In this document: in pieces, positions 17,790 through 26,516 of the stretch
Numbering within the stretch: position 1 is the stretch's first letter
How the letters are laid out: each line of letters opens with the position of its first letter
From: Actinophytocola glycyrrhizae
GTDB taxonomy: Bacteria > Actinomycetota > Actinomycetes > Mycobacteriales > Pseudonocardiaceae
Assembly (NCBI RefSeq): GCF_042653545.1
Contig: NZ_JBHSIS010000020.1
Location: forward strand, 542,523 to 606,522
Reading direction: 5' to 3'
Length of the DNA stretch: 64,000 nucleotides
Notes under the pieces: model-generated
What the model was told of the DNA's origin: nothing
Seen by the model: the letters and a program-made list of their open reading frames with translations, nothing else
The model's database searches: none
Program-made: the position numbers and the translations under genes

Positions 17790-18056
17790 ATGACACCTGC
17801 GGACCTGGAGCAGATCCTGAACAGCGTGGTGAATGCGGACGCTAATTCGCCGAGCCAGGCGATCACGTTGTCCGAGCAGGACCTCGACCGCTCGCTCGAC
17901 GAGTTGGAGGTCGATTCCCTGGCAAAGGCGGAAATGCTCGCCGTGCTGGACGACAAGTACCGGATCGCGGTCAAGGACGAGGACGCGGCGGGATTCAACA
18001 CGCCGCGCGACGTCCTTGATTTCGTGACCAGACAATCTCGGCAGGGTGTGCTGTGA
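17790..18056 (+). CDS. Acyl carrier protein
   Basis: 88-residue stand-alone carrier protein. The phosphopantetheine site is Ser43 in the motif LEVDSLAKAEML, a DSL signature like that of type II fatty acid and polyketide ACPs. The protein is acidic, with the usual helical layout and a C-terminal helix FNTPRDVLDFVT. ATG 17790 is chosen because GGGAG lies 9 bases upstream; ATG 17781 directly abuts that site. It is the first gene of the operon. Its stop overlaps the next start (GTGA), so it is coupled to the KASIII gene and probably carries its substrate. Confidence 0.88.
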   Translation: MTPADLEQILNSVVNADANSPSQAITLSEQDLDRSLDELEVDSLAKAEMLAVLDDKYRIAVKDEDAAGFNTPRDVLDFVTRQSRQGVL

Positions 18057-19036
18057 GCCTCGAAAACGGCCGGGGTTCGGCAATCATGGCGGCGGGTGCG
18101 TACCGGCCTGTCGCGGTGGACTCGGAGGAGGTCGCGCGCCGGCTGGGGGTGGACCGGGAATGGATCGTGTCCCGCACCGGTGTGGAGTCCCGAGGTCAGG
18201 CCGGGGGAGCCGAGTCGGTGGTGGCGATGGCGACCACCGCGGCCATCGAGGCGTTGCACGCCGCGGGGACGAGGGCGACGACGGTGGACGCGGTGGTGGT
18301 GGCGACGTCGACCAACCCGCAGCCCTGCCCGGCGATCGCGCCGCAGGTCGCCGCCGCGCTCGGGCTGTCCGTGCCCGCGTTCGACGTGAACATCGCCTGC
18401 GCCGGGTTCTGCTATGCGCTGCAGGTGGCTCGGTCGTTGATCGCCGTCGGTGACTGCGCCACCGTGCTCGTGATCGGGGCGGACCGGATGCTGGACATCG
18501 TCGACCCGGACGACCGGAACACCGCGTCGGTGTTCGCCGACGGTGCCGGTGCGGTGGTGGTGACCGCCGTCGACGGTCCTTCGGGAGTGGGGCCCGTGGT
18601 GTGGGGGTCGGTGGGCTCCCGGGCCGACGCGCTGGAGGTGCGGCCGACACAGTTCGAGGCCGCCAGTCCCGGTTCGGCGCGGCCGGCGTTGCGGATGGAC
18701 GGTCTGGCCGTCACCCGGTGGGCCTGCGCCACCGTGCCGAAGGTGGTCACCGAGATCCTCCGGGTGACCGGGCTGGGCTGGGACGACGTGGCCGCGTTGG
18801 TGCCACACCAGGCCAACTGGCGGCTCATCAAGAAGATCGCCGCAACGCTCGAGGTGCCGGAGAAGGTCGTGGTCGCCGACGACGTGCGGGTCACCGGCAA
18901 CACCAGCGCCGCGTCGGTGCCGCTGGCCCTGCACCGCCTCGTCTCCTCGGGGCAGGCTCGTTCCGGCCAGTGGGCGGTACTCGTCGGGTTCGGGGCCGGG
19001 CTGGCCTACGCCGGGCAAGCCGTCCGCATCCCCTGA
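18053..19036 (+). CDS. 3-oxoacyl-ACP synthase III (KASIII/FabH-like), complete triad
   Basis: 327-residue thiolase-fold condensing enzyme. The Cys-His-Asn triad is complete: Cys116 in NIACAGFCYAL, His252 in LVPHQANWRLI and Asn283 in VTGNTSAAS. The HQAN motif that contacts the ACP is canonical. FabH-type enzymes join an acyl-CoA (or acyl-ACP) to malonyl-ACP. The GTG start overlaps the ACP stop. Since a housekeeping FabH is expected elsewhere, this copy is likely dedicated to the operon. Starter preference cannot be told from the sequence. Confidence 0.9.
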   Translation: MSLENGRGSAIMAAGAYRPVAVDSEEVARRLGVDREWIVSRTGVESRGQAGGAESVVAMATTAAIEALHAAGTRATTVDAVVVATSTNPQPCPAIAPQVAAALGLSVPAFDVNIACAGFCYALQVARSLIAVGDCATVLVIGADRMLDIVDPDDRNTASVFADGAGAVVVTAVDGPSGVGPVVWGSVGSRADALEVRPTQFEAASPGSARPALRMDGLAVTRWACATVPKVVTEILRVTGLGWDDVAALVPHQANWRLIKKIAATLEVPEKVVVADDVRVTGNTSAASVPLALHRLVSSGQARSGQWAVLVGFGAGLAYAGQAVRIP

Positions 19037-19048
19037 ACAGGTCGTGAG

Positions 19049-20092
19049 ATGAGAATTCGATCAGTGGGTACGGCGCTGCCGTCCCGCACCGTCACGAACG
19101 ACGACATCCTGGCCGAGATCACCGCCCACAGCGCGGACGGTTTCGACGGCGATCTCGGTCAGGCCGTGCGCAAGATAGGGAACTACCTGCGCTACACCGG
19201 ATCCGACGAACGCCGCTGGCGGGCCGACGAGGAGCGGCCGATCGACCTGCTGCGTGACGCGGCGAACACCGCGCTGGCACAGGCGGAGCTGGCACCGGGG
19301 CAGATCGATGTGCTGGTCTACACCGGGATCGGCCGCGGATTCATCGAGCCGGGCGGTGCCTACCACTCCGCCGCGGCACTGGGCCTTGGCAACGCGCACT
19401 GCTTCGACATCCTGGACGCCTGCATGAGCTGGACCCGTGCCGTGCAGGTCGTGGAAGCCCTGTTCGCGTGCGGGCAGTACCGCACGGCGATGATCGTCAA
19501 CGCCGAGTTCAGCCTGGGCAGTGGGGGAGCGGTGTTCCCGCACCTGTACCGGCTCGGCAGCATCGCCGACCTGGAATCGGTCTTCCCCGCCTACACCCTC
19601 GGCGAGGCGGCCACCGCGACCGTGCTCACCGCGGAGGACAACGAGCCGTGGGAGTTCCGCTTCATCTCCCGGCCGGACCTCGCTCCCCTGTGCAACGTGC
19701 CCCTGGAGGGTTACGAAGGCTACAGCGACCCCTCGGGCAAGCTCGCCGCGAACGGGGTCGGCCGCTTCACCTCCTACGGTTTCGAACTGCACCGGGAGGG
19801 CGCGGCGCACGCCATGGCGGTGTTCGAACGGCTCGGCGTGCGACCGGACACCGTCGCGGCCCTCTTCACGCATGCCTCTGGCAAGAACTACTGGCAGGGG
19901 ATGGCCGACAAGGTCGGTCTCGGCGGGATTGTCGAGCACGTCTACCACAAGACCGGCAACGTGGTGTCCGCGTCCGTCCCGGTCGCCATGTCCGAGGCGA
20001 TCGCGGCCGGCCGGTTGCGGCGGGGCGAGAGGGGCGTCGGCTGGCTCGGCAGTGCCGGAATGTCCTTCTGCGCCTTCACCTTCGTCCTGTGA
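19049..20092 (+). CDS. KASIII-like condensing enzyme, divergent subfamily
   Basis: 347 residues, starting MRIRSVGTALPSRTVTNDD, the usual KASIII opening. Cys125 (ILDACMSWTR), His275 (FTHASGKNYW) and Asn304 (KTGNVVSASVP) preserve the triad. However, the HQAN motif becomes HASG and GNTSAAS becomes GNVVSAS, and there is an insertion-rich middle (LGSGGAVFPHLYRL). These changes suggest another partner or acceptor than malonyl-ACP. Such divergent KASIII enzymes include acyl-acyl condensing (OleA-like) and acyltransferring members. It lies 12 bases after KASIII-1, and the two may act in sequence or as a heteromer, as in PqsB/PqsC. Confidence 0.85.
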   Translation: MRIRSVGTALPSRTVTNDDILAEITAHSADGFDGDLGQAVRKIGNYLRYTGSDERRWRADEERPIDLLRDAANTALAQAELAPGQIDVLVYTGIGRGFIEPGGAYHSAAALGLGNAHCFDILDACMSWTRAVQVVEALFACGQYRTAMIVNAEFSLGSGGAVFPHLYRLGSIADLESVFPAYTLGEAATATVLTAEDNEPWEFRFISRPDLAPLCNVPLEGYEGYSDPSGKLAANGVGRFTSYGFELHREGAAHAMAVFERLGVRPDTVAALFTHASGKNYWQGMADKVGLGGIVEHVYHKTGNVVSASVPVAMSEAIAAGRLRRGERGVGWLGSAGMSFCAFTFVL

Positions 20093-20106
20093 AAGTGAGC
20101 TAGCCG

Positions 20107-22725
20107 ATGATCACACATGTCGCCAGGGCGGCCGCGTGCGCCGCGCTGGGCGCCGCGCGGTACGCCGTGACCTCGATGTTCGGCCGCGGTGGCGGCCGAG
20201 AGCAACGGCGTGCCGACGTCGTCCTCGCGTTCCTGATCCGCATGGGCCCGATCTACATGAAGATCGGCCAGATCGCCGCGACCCGGTCGGACCTGTTGCC
20301 CGCGGAATGGGTCACCACCCTGCGGGCGTTGCAGGACCAGGCCCCGCACATGTCGCCGGCCAGGACCCGCCGGGCCGTCGAGCGCGAGCTGGGCGGGCCG
20401 CTGGAGCGGACGTTCCGCCGCTTCGATCCGAGCCCGGTGGCCAGCGCGTCGGTGGCGCAGGTCCACGTCGCCGAGCTGCTCGACGGCCGCAGGGTGGCGG
20501 TGAAGGTCGTCAAGGACGCGGTACCCGGGCAGATCGAGAAGAGCCTGGCCGCGCTCGCCGCGGTGCTGCGGCTGGTGCACCTGGCGGTGCCGAGGGCGCG
20601 CGAACTGAACCTGCCTGCGCGGTTCGACGAGGTGGCGCGGCTGCTGCGCCCGCAGGCGGACATGATCCGCGAAGCCGAGGCACAGCAACGCATCGGCGCC
20701 AACTTCGCGAAGCACCCCTACGTGAAGGTGCCCGGGGTGGTGCGCGGCCTGGTGACGTCGCGCCTGCTGGTCATGGAGTACGTGGACGCGATCGCGGGAA
20801 AGCACGCGGACAAGGTCGGGTTTCCTCGTGAGCGGCTGGCGCAGCGGCTGCAGGACACGATCTACACGATGCTGTACATGCACGGGGAGAGCCACGGCGA
20901 CCCCCACCCGGGAAACGTCATGTTCACCCCGGACGGTGGGCTCGTCCTGCTGGACTACGGCGTGACGGTGGAGCTGAGCGAGGACGAGAAGTGGGGCCTG
21001 TCGTCGTTCTACTACGCGTGTTCCCGCAAGGAGTGGCACCTCGCGGTGGACCGGTTCGTCCGGTACTTCGTGGTCGCTTCGGAAAGGCTCGACCGCGACC
21101 GCGCCGCCTGCGACGCGGAGCTGACCGAGGTGCTGCGCCACCATTTCGACACCTGCTCCAACCAGTGGTCCACGGTCTCCTACTTCAACGACGTGAGTGC
21201 CGTCCTGCACCGGTACGACTCGCGGTACACCACCAAGTTCACGAAGGTGGAGCTGGTCTTCCTGTCCTGTGAGGGATTCGCGTCACAGATCGACCCGGAG
21301 ATCGACATCTGGGCCAACGCGCGCAAGTTCACCGACCGGTACTCGCCGTACATGAACGACGAGGTGCGAACGCGGTTCACCGAAACGTTCACCGAGCGGA
21401 TGCCCTCCTCGCTCCGGCTGCGGGACCGGGCCGCGACCACGCTCGTCGCGCCGACACACATCGACAGGTACTTCTTTCCCAGCTCGTTCCCCGTCTTCGT
21501 CGCCGAGGCCATCGACGGCAGGGTGCGTGACGTCGACGGCAACGAGTACGTCGACCTGTCCGGCGGATACGGGCCGCACCTCCTCGGCTACGCACACCCC
21601 GCGATCAACGCCGCGATCGTCGCGGCCACCGAGCGGGGCCTGGTGAACGGAATCGGCCACACGGCCGAGGTAGAACTGGCCGAGCTGCTCGTCGACGCGC
21701 TGCCGACGGCGGACAAGGCCGTGCTGTGCAACTCCGGGACCGAGGCGGCCCTGCTCGCCATCCGGATGTGCCGCGGCTACCGGCGGCGCAGCAGGGTGGC
21801 GAAGCTGGAGGGCCACTACCACGGGTTCTCCGACCAGGCGATGGTCAGCTCCTGGTTCCGGTTCGGCGGTGACCGGGACCAGCCGGAACCGGTCGCGGGC
21901 ACGCTGGGCACCCATCCGTCCATTGTGGACGACACGGTGGTGTTGCAGTACGGCGACCTCGAAGGGCTGGCCCGGTTGCGCGACCACGCCGACGAGCTGG
22001 CCTGCGTGGTGCTCGAGCCCATGCCGACGTCGGTGGTCGCGCTCGAAGTGGAGTTCCTCGCCGAGCTGCGCGGGATCTGCACCGAGCTCGGCATTCCCCT
22101 GATCTTCGACGAGGTGGTCACCGGGTTCCGTGCGGCGTACGGCGGTGCGCAGGTGCTGGCCGGCGTCCACCCCGACCTCACCTGTCTCGGCAAGGTCATC
22201 GGCGGTGGCCTGCCGTGCGGCGCGGTGGTCGGCAGGGAGTACCTCATCGACATGGCGAGGAGCTCGCAGGATCCCTTCCACGACTACGAGAACAAGGTCT
22301 TCGCGGGCGGCACCCTGAGCGGCAACTCGCTGACCTGTGCCGCGGGCCTGGCCGCCCTGCGCCACCTCCGCGACCACCAGGAGATCTACCCTCGGCTGGA
22401 GTACAACACCCAGCTCCTGGCGGCACGGCTGCGCAAGGCGGCCGAACAACGCGACATCCCGTGCCGCGTCAACGCCCGCAACTCCTTCTTCAGCGTCACC
22501 TTCAGCCACCGCGCGGCGAAGCTGTACCGGGAACGCATGGCGGGCAGCAACTTCAAGGCCACGATCGCCCTGTCGTACTACATGCGCAAGCACCACGTGT
22601 ACCTGCCGGAGCTGCACGTGTTCCTGATCAGTGCCGCACACACCGCCGAGGACCTGGACCAGGTCGCGATCGCCTTCGAGAAGTGTCTTGACGAAATGCT
22701 CGACGACGAACTGTTCGTCGTCTGA
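20107..22725 (+). CDS. Fusion: ABC1/UbiB kinase (N-term) and class III aminotransferase (C-term)
   Basis: A single 872-residue frame. Residues ~1-430 are an ABC1 kinase: KIGQ at 52-55 (YMKIGQIAATRSD), loop SASVAQVH, Lys133 in VAVKVVK, HGDPHPGN at 263-270, and D283-Y-G in place of DFG. Residues ~440-872 are a PLP-dependent class III aminotransferase of glutamate-1-semialdehyde aminomutase type: opening VRDVDGNEYVDLSGG, CNSGTEAALLAIR, DEVVTGFR from Asp668, and PLP lysine Lys696 in LGKVIGGGLPCG. ABC1 proteins are ATP-dependent lipid-handling proteins, so the fusion may hand a membrane-bound keto or aldehyde lipid to the aminotransferase; that is inference. An in-frame ATG at codon 432 (base 21400) could give a separate aminotransferase, but no good ribosome site precedes it. 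I know of no described protein with this domain pair. Confidence 0.9.
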   Translation: MITHVARAAACAALGAARYAVTSMFGRGGGREQRRADVVLAFLIRMGPIYMKIGQIAATRSDLLPAEWVTTLRALQDQAPHMSPARTRRAVERELGGPLERTFRRFDPSPVASASVAQVHVAELLDGRRVAVKVVKDAVPGQIEKSLAALAAVLRLVHLAVPRARELNLPARFDEVARLLRPQADMIREAEAQQRIGANFAKHPYVKVPGVVRGLVTSRLLVMEYVDAIAGKHADKVGFPRERLAQRLQDTIYTMLYMHGESHGDPHPGNVMFTPDGGLVLLDYGVTVELSEDEKWGLSSFYYACSRKEWHLAVDRFVRYFVVASERLDRDRAACDAELTEVLRHHFDTCSNQWSTVSYFNDVSAVLHRYDSRYTTKFTKVELVFLSCEGFASQIDPEIDIWANARKFTDRYSPYMNDEVRTRFTETFTERMPSSLRLRDRAATTLVAPTHIDRYFFPSSFPVFVAEAIDGRVRDVDGNEYVDLSGGYGPHLLGYAHPAINAAIVAATERGLVNGIGHTAEVELAELLVDALPTADKAVLCNSGTEAALLAIRMCRGYRRRSRVAKLEGHYHGFSDQAMVSSWFRFGGDRDQPEPVAGTLGTHPSIVDDTVVLQYGDLEGLARLRDHADELACVVLEPMPTSVVALEVEFLAELRGICTELGIPLIFDEVVTGFRAAYGGAQVLAGVHPDLTCLGKVIGGGLPCGAVVGREYLIDMARSSQDPFHDYENKVFAGGTLSGNSLTCAAGLAALRHLRDHQEIYPRLEYNTQLLAARLRKAAEQRDIPCRVNARNSFFSVTFSHRAAKLYRERMAGSNFKATIALSYYMRKHHVYLPELHVFLISAAHTAEDLDQVAIAFEKCLDEMLDDELFVV

Positions 22726-22740
22726 TCGTGGAGGTTGCAA

Positions 22741-23850
22741 ATGCGTTTCATGGCGCGTGAGCGCGAAACAGCGGAACGGTACCTGCCAGGGCTCGACGCC
22801 AGGCTGGGTGAGGTGCCGCAGGACACCCTGGAGTCGGGGCTGAGCCCGGGACTCGCGATCTTCCGCGACGTTGGCGGCCCCGGGCTGATGGTGGGTGCGG
22901 AGGACGGCGGGCTCGGCGCGTCCCTTGTGGACGCCGTGCGGATCCACCGCCTGCTCGGCGTGCACTCGCCATCGCTGGCCATCGCGGTCAACATGCACAC
23001 CTGCACCGTCGCCGCCATCCCACCCGGCCCGACGACGGAGGACCTGCTGAGAACGGTGGCCAAGGGCGGTCTGTTCATGGCCTCCGCCTTCGCCGAGGGC
23101 AGACCGGGCACCACGGTGCTGGAACCGGCAGTGCGTGGTGAACGTGTCGATGGCGGCTGGCGGCTGAGCGGCAGCAAGAAACCGTGCAGCCTGTCGAACT
23201 CGATGGACATCCTCACCGCCAGCGTGCTGCTCGCGCGGCGTGCCGGGGACGAACGGGAGCTGGCGCTGGCGGTGATTCCCGCGTCGGCACCCGGGATCGA
23301 GGTGCTGCCGCTCGGCAACGGGCTGGTCTTCCCGGGCTCGGAGACCAACGAGGTCAGGCTGACCGACGTCGACGTACCCGAGGAGGCCGTGACGTTCTTC
23401 GGCCAGACCGAGGAGCTCAACGCCGCACTGTCCTCGGTCTGGCTCGTCTTCGAACTGCTGGTCTCGGCGTGCTATCTCGGCATGGCGAGCGGTCTGGTGC
23501 GGCGGGTGCTCGACGCGCACCGCGGTACCAGCTCCGACCGGACGCTGCTGGTCGGTGAGCTGGAGGCGGCCATGGCGGCGATCGAGGCGGTGGCGGCCGA
23601 GATCACCGGCGGCGCCGCCGACCCGGCGACCGTGGCCCGCACACTGCACGTGCGGTTCGCCGCGCAGCGCTCGGTCGAACGCACGTCGGCGCTGGCCACC
23701 GAACTGCTCGGCGGTGTCGGTTTCATGATCGGATCGACCGCGCAGCGGTACGCGGCGTGCCGTGCCCTCGCCTTCCACCCGCCGTCGCGGATCGCGGTCG
23801 CGGACCCACTGGACCGGTTCGTCGCCGGCGAGCCACTGATCGTCGCGTGA
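22741..23850 (+). CDS. Acyl-CoA/acyl-ACP dehydrogenase family flavoprotein
   Basis: 369 residues with the acyl-CoA dehydrogenase fold: an N-terminal helical part with GGPGLMVGAEDGGLGASLVD, the beta domain with the flavin/substrate segment LFMASAFAEGRPGTT and WRLSGSKKPCSLSNSMD, and a C-terminal helical part ending LLGGVGFMIGS. The catalytic glutamate is not evident by eye. Family members oxidise an acyl thioester alpha-beta or act as flavin monooxygenases on amines. ATG 22741 has GGAGG 7 bases upstream, just after the fusion gene stop. In the operon it may unsaturate the chain held on the ACP. Confidence 0.82.
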   Translation: MRFMARERETAERYLPGLDARLGEVPQDTLESGLSPGLAIFRDVGGPGLMVGAEDGGLGASLVDAVRIHRLLGVHSPSLAIAVNMHTCTVAAIPPGPTTEDLLRTVAKGGLFMASAFAEGRPGTTVLEPAVRGERVDGGWRLSGSKKPCSLSNSMDILTASVLLARRAGDERELALAVIPASAPGIEVLPLGNGLVFPGSETNEVRLTDVDVPEEAVTFFGQTEELNAALSSVWLVFELLVSACYLGMASGLVRRVLDAHRGTSSDRTLLVGELEAAMAAIEAVAAEITGGAADPATVARTLHVRFAAQRSVERTSALATELLGGVGFMIGSTAQRYAACRALAFHPPSRIAVADPLDRFVAGEPLIVA

Positions 23851-23854
23851 CGCC

Positions 23855-25339
23855 ATGACCATCGAGAGCACAGGACCGGTCGTCGTCCAGATCGGCCGAG
23901 GACCGACCGGAACGGCACTGGCGAGGCACCTGCTGCCCGCACTGCCCCCGGGTGCGCGATACCTGGTGATCGACCGGGACCCCGGCGCCGCCCGGCTCGC
24001 GTTCGGCACCCCGGAGCCGACCCACCTGCTCAACACCAGAGCCGGGAATTCGAGCCTGAACCGCGACGACCCCGACGAGTTCCAGCGTTGGCTGACCACG
24101 CGGGCCGAGTCGGACCCCGCACCCGAGTTCCCGCCCCGCGCGCTCTACGGCCGGTATGTGCGCGATGTCTTCGACCACGCGGTGCGCGAGGCGCGGGCGG
24201 CAGGAGTCGTGGTCGAGCTGGTGTCCGACTCCGCCGTCCGGATCGGCCGGGACGGTGCCCGCACCCAGGTGCACTGCGCCAGTGGCAGGGTGCTCGACGC
24301 CGACCGTGTGGTCACCTGCCTCGGCATGATGGCGGCATCCGAGCCCTACCCCGAGCTCGTCGGCCATCCCTCCTACTTCGCCAACGCCTGGCCACTGCCC
24401 GCGCTGCCGAAGGGCGCGACGGTCGCGGTGATCGGCACGCGGCTCACCGCGGTCGACGTCCACCTGACCCTGGCCGCCCGCTGGCACACCGGCCGGGTGC
24501 TGTTGGCGTCGCGTTCCGGTCGGCTGCCGAGGGTCCGTGGCGCCGAAACCACCGCCGCCGTGCCGCACCTGCAGCGGTGCGTACAGCTGGCGGTCGCGGC
24601 CGGCACGCTGTCACTGGCCGACTTCGGCCGGGCCCTGGTGGCCGACGTCGAGGCCGCCTCCGTGGCGCCGCCGGACTGGGAGCGGATCCTCGCGGGCGGT
24701 CCCACCACCCGGGGGATGCTGGCCGCCGATCTGGCCGAGGTCGACACCGGCGTCAAACGCGGCTGGCAGCAGGTGCTCAACGCGGCCGGGCCGCTGTGCG
24801 CACTGGCATGGCAGCTACTGGGCGACCGCGACCGCGACGAGGTCCTCACGAGATGGATGACCCCGATTCTCGTGCACGGCGCACCCATGCCGCCGCCCAC
24901 CGCACGGCGGGTGCTGGCCGGCATGGACTCCGGGCGGCTCGGTGTGCTCGCGGGACTGCGTTCGGTGCGGCCGCTCGGCAGGAGGTTCGAGCTGGTGACC
25001 GGCCACGGCAGGCAGGAGGTCGACGTGGTGGTCAACGCGACGGGTGGGGGTACCGACGTCGCGGCCATGCGTTCCCAGCCGCTGGTGGCCGCCATGCTCG
25101 ACGACGGCCTGCTCACCGCCCACCCGCTCGGTGGGGCCCGCATCGACGTCGGCACGTTCGAACCGCTGGACGCCTCGGGTGCGCCGGTGCGCGGGATCCA
25201 CCTGGTCGGCGACCTCGCCCGCGGCGCGATGTTGATCACCAACGACGTCGGCGCGCTGGTCGCTCAGGCCGCTCAGGCCGCGGGCGCGATCCGGGCCGGG
25301 ATGGCAGCAACCGTACTCAGCCGAACAGGACGACCATGA
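23855..25339 (+). CDS. FAD/NAD(P)-binding oxidoreductase
   Basis: 494 residues. A dinucleotide-binding motif opens the protein (VVQIGRGPTGTALARHLLP, a GxGxxG), and a second nucleotide-binding strand is at ATVAVIGTRLTAVDVHLTL. This matches the two-dinucleotide layout of flavin monooxygenase-like or HcaF-type (NAD_binding_9) proteins. The C-terminal DLARGAMLITNDVGALVAQAA is the usual FAD-contact helix. It follows the acyl-CoA dehydrogenase gene by 4 bases and overlaps the DUF3419 gene by ATGA. A likely role is oxidation or hydroxylation of the lipid or amine; the substrate is unknown. Confidence 0.8.
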   Translation: MTIESTGPVVVQIGRGPTGTALARHLLPALPPGARYLVIDRDPGAARLAFGTPEPTHLLNTRAGNSSLNRDDPDEFQRWLTTRAESDPAPEFPPRALYGRYVRDVFDHAVREARAAGVVVELVSDSAVRIGRDGARTQVHCASGRVLDADRVVTCLGMMAASEPYPELVGHPSYFANAWPLPALPKGATVAVIGTRLTAVDVHLTLAARWHTGRVLLASRSGRLPRVRGAETTAAVPHLQRCVQLAVAAGTLSLADFGRALVADVEAASVAPPDWERILAGGPTTRGMLAADLAEVDTGVKRGWQQVLNAAGPLCALAWQLLGDRDRDEVLTRWMTPILVHGAPMPPPTARRVLAGMDSGRLGVLAGLRSVRPLGRRFELVTGHGRQEVDVVVNATGGGTDVAAMRSQPLVAAMLDDGLLTAHPLGGARIDVGTFEPLDASGAPVRGIHLVGDLARGAMLITNDVGALVAQAAQAAGAIRAGMAATVLSRTGRP

Positions 25340-26484
25340 CGAGCTCGAAGAAGAGGCACCGGCCGCTGCTCTACAGCACGTGTGACGAGGACTCCCGGTC
25401 GGAGGCCCGGGCCATGGGCATCACCGAGGGCGACGACGTGCTCAGCGTCACCGGCAGCGCCTGCCGCACGCTGAGCCTGCTGGTGAACAACCCGCGCTCG
25501 GTGACGTCCGTGGACAGCTCCGCCGGGCAGAACCACCTGCTGGAGCTGAAACTCGCCGCGATCCGCCATTTCTCCTACGACACCCTGCTCGAATTCCTCG
25601 GCGTCGACCATTCCAGTGACCGGTTGGCGTTGTTCGAGGAACTGGTCCCGGCACTCTCACCCGGGGCCGTCGGGTACTTCAGGCACTACCGGCGAGCGGT
25701 CCGGAACGGTGTGATCCTCGCCGGGCGCCATGAGCGGCTGTACCGCGGGATCGTCGCACCGGTGTTGCGCGTGTTGTACGGGTCCGCGATCCGCGAGCTG
25801 TTCGCCGCCCGGGACCTGGACCGCCAGCGCTCGGTCTACCGGCAGCGGATCGACGGTCCGCTGTGGCGGTCGCTGGTCCGCAACGGGTTCTCCGAGCGAG
25901 CGCTGCGACTCGTGCTCAACGACCACTCCTACAACGTGGTCGTCGACGTGGGGCACTGTGGCGAGTACGTGCTCGACCGCCTCGACCACACCCTCACCAA
26001 CCACCTGGTGAGCGACAACGACTGGGTCTCGTTCATGTTCCACGGCAGGTACCCGGACCGGGAGGTGCTGCCACATTACCTGCGGCGCGAGAACGTCACG
26101 GCCATCCGCGCGGCGACGACCCTGGTCACCCCGGTCCACGCCGATCTGACCGGCTACCTGCGCGGCCTGCCCGACAGGTCCCTCGACAAGTTCTCCCTGT
26201 CCGATGTCACCAGCTGCATCGACCACGGGCAGTTCACGACCCTGATGTCGGAGGTCGTCCGGACGGCACGCCCCGGCGCGCGCATCTGCTACCGCAACTG
26301 CTTCGCCCGCCACCGGCCGGGCCCCGAACTGCTCGACACGCTCGAACGCGACGACGAACTGTGCGCCGCACTGGATTTCGACGACTACGCCTTCGTCTAC
26401 GTGTTCGAGATCTTCAGCGTGCGGGACAGGGCCGGCCCGGTCGCCGACGGACAGGAGGCGGTCGCGTGTGAGCCGGCGACCTGA
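25336..26484 (+). CDS. DUF3419/BtaA-like S-adenosylmethionine aminocarboxypropyl transferase
   Basis: 382 residues. The N-terminus LLYSTCDEDSRSEARAMGI, the SAM-fold stretch VLSVTGSACRTLSLLVNNP and SVDSSAGQNHLLELKLAAI match the DUF3419 family. Its best-known member, BtaA, moves the 3-amino-3-carboxypropyl group of S-adenosylmethionine to diacylglycerol in betaine lipid synthesis. BtaB, the N-methylating partner, is absent, so betaine lipid itself is unlikely. Here the acceptor could be a hydroxyl or amine made by the operon. The length is slightly short for BtaA. The ATG overlaps the preceding stop. Confidence 0.8.
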   Translation: MTSSKKRHRPLLYSTCDEDSRSEARAMGITEGDDVLSVTGSACRTLSLLVNNPRSVTSVDSSAGQNHLLELKLAAIRHFSYDTLLEFLGVDHSSDRLALFEELVPALSPGAVGYFRHYRRAVRNGVILAGRHERLYRGIVAPVLRVLYGSAIRELFAARDLDRQRSVYRQRIDGPLWRSLVRNGFSERALRLVLNDHSYNVVVDVGHCGEYVLDRLDHTLTNHLVSDNDWVSFMFHGRYPDREVLPHYLRRENVTAIRAATTLVTPVHADLTGYLRGLPDRSLDKFSLSDVTSCIDHGQFTTLMSEVVRTARPGARICYRNCFARHRPGPELLDTLERDDELCAALDFDDYAFVYVFEIFSVRDRAGPVADGQEAVACEPAT

Positions 26485-26516
26485 GCGACGTTCGTCGCAC
26501 GAGGACAAGGAGAGTC

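Noticed and set aside
20107..22725. The kinase-aminotransferase fusion as an artefact of a lost stop codon
   Set aside because: The frame is open with normal codon use through the junction, and no ribosome site precedes the internal ATG at 21400. It remains a stated test.
25336..26484. Betaine lipid (DGTS) synthesis locus
   Set aside because: BtaB is missing and the neighbours are ACP/KASIII-type genes, so membrane betaine lipid is unlikely.
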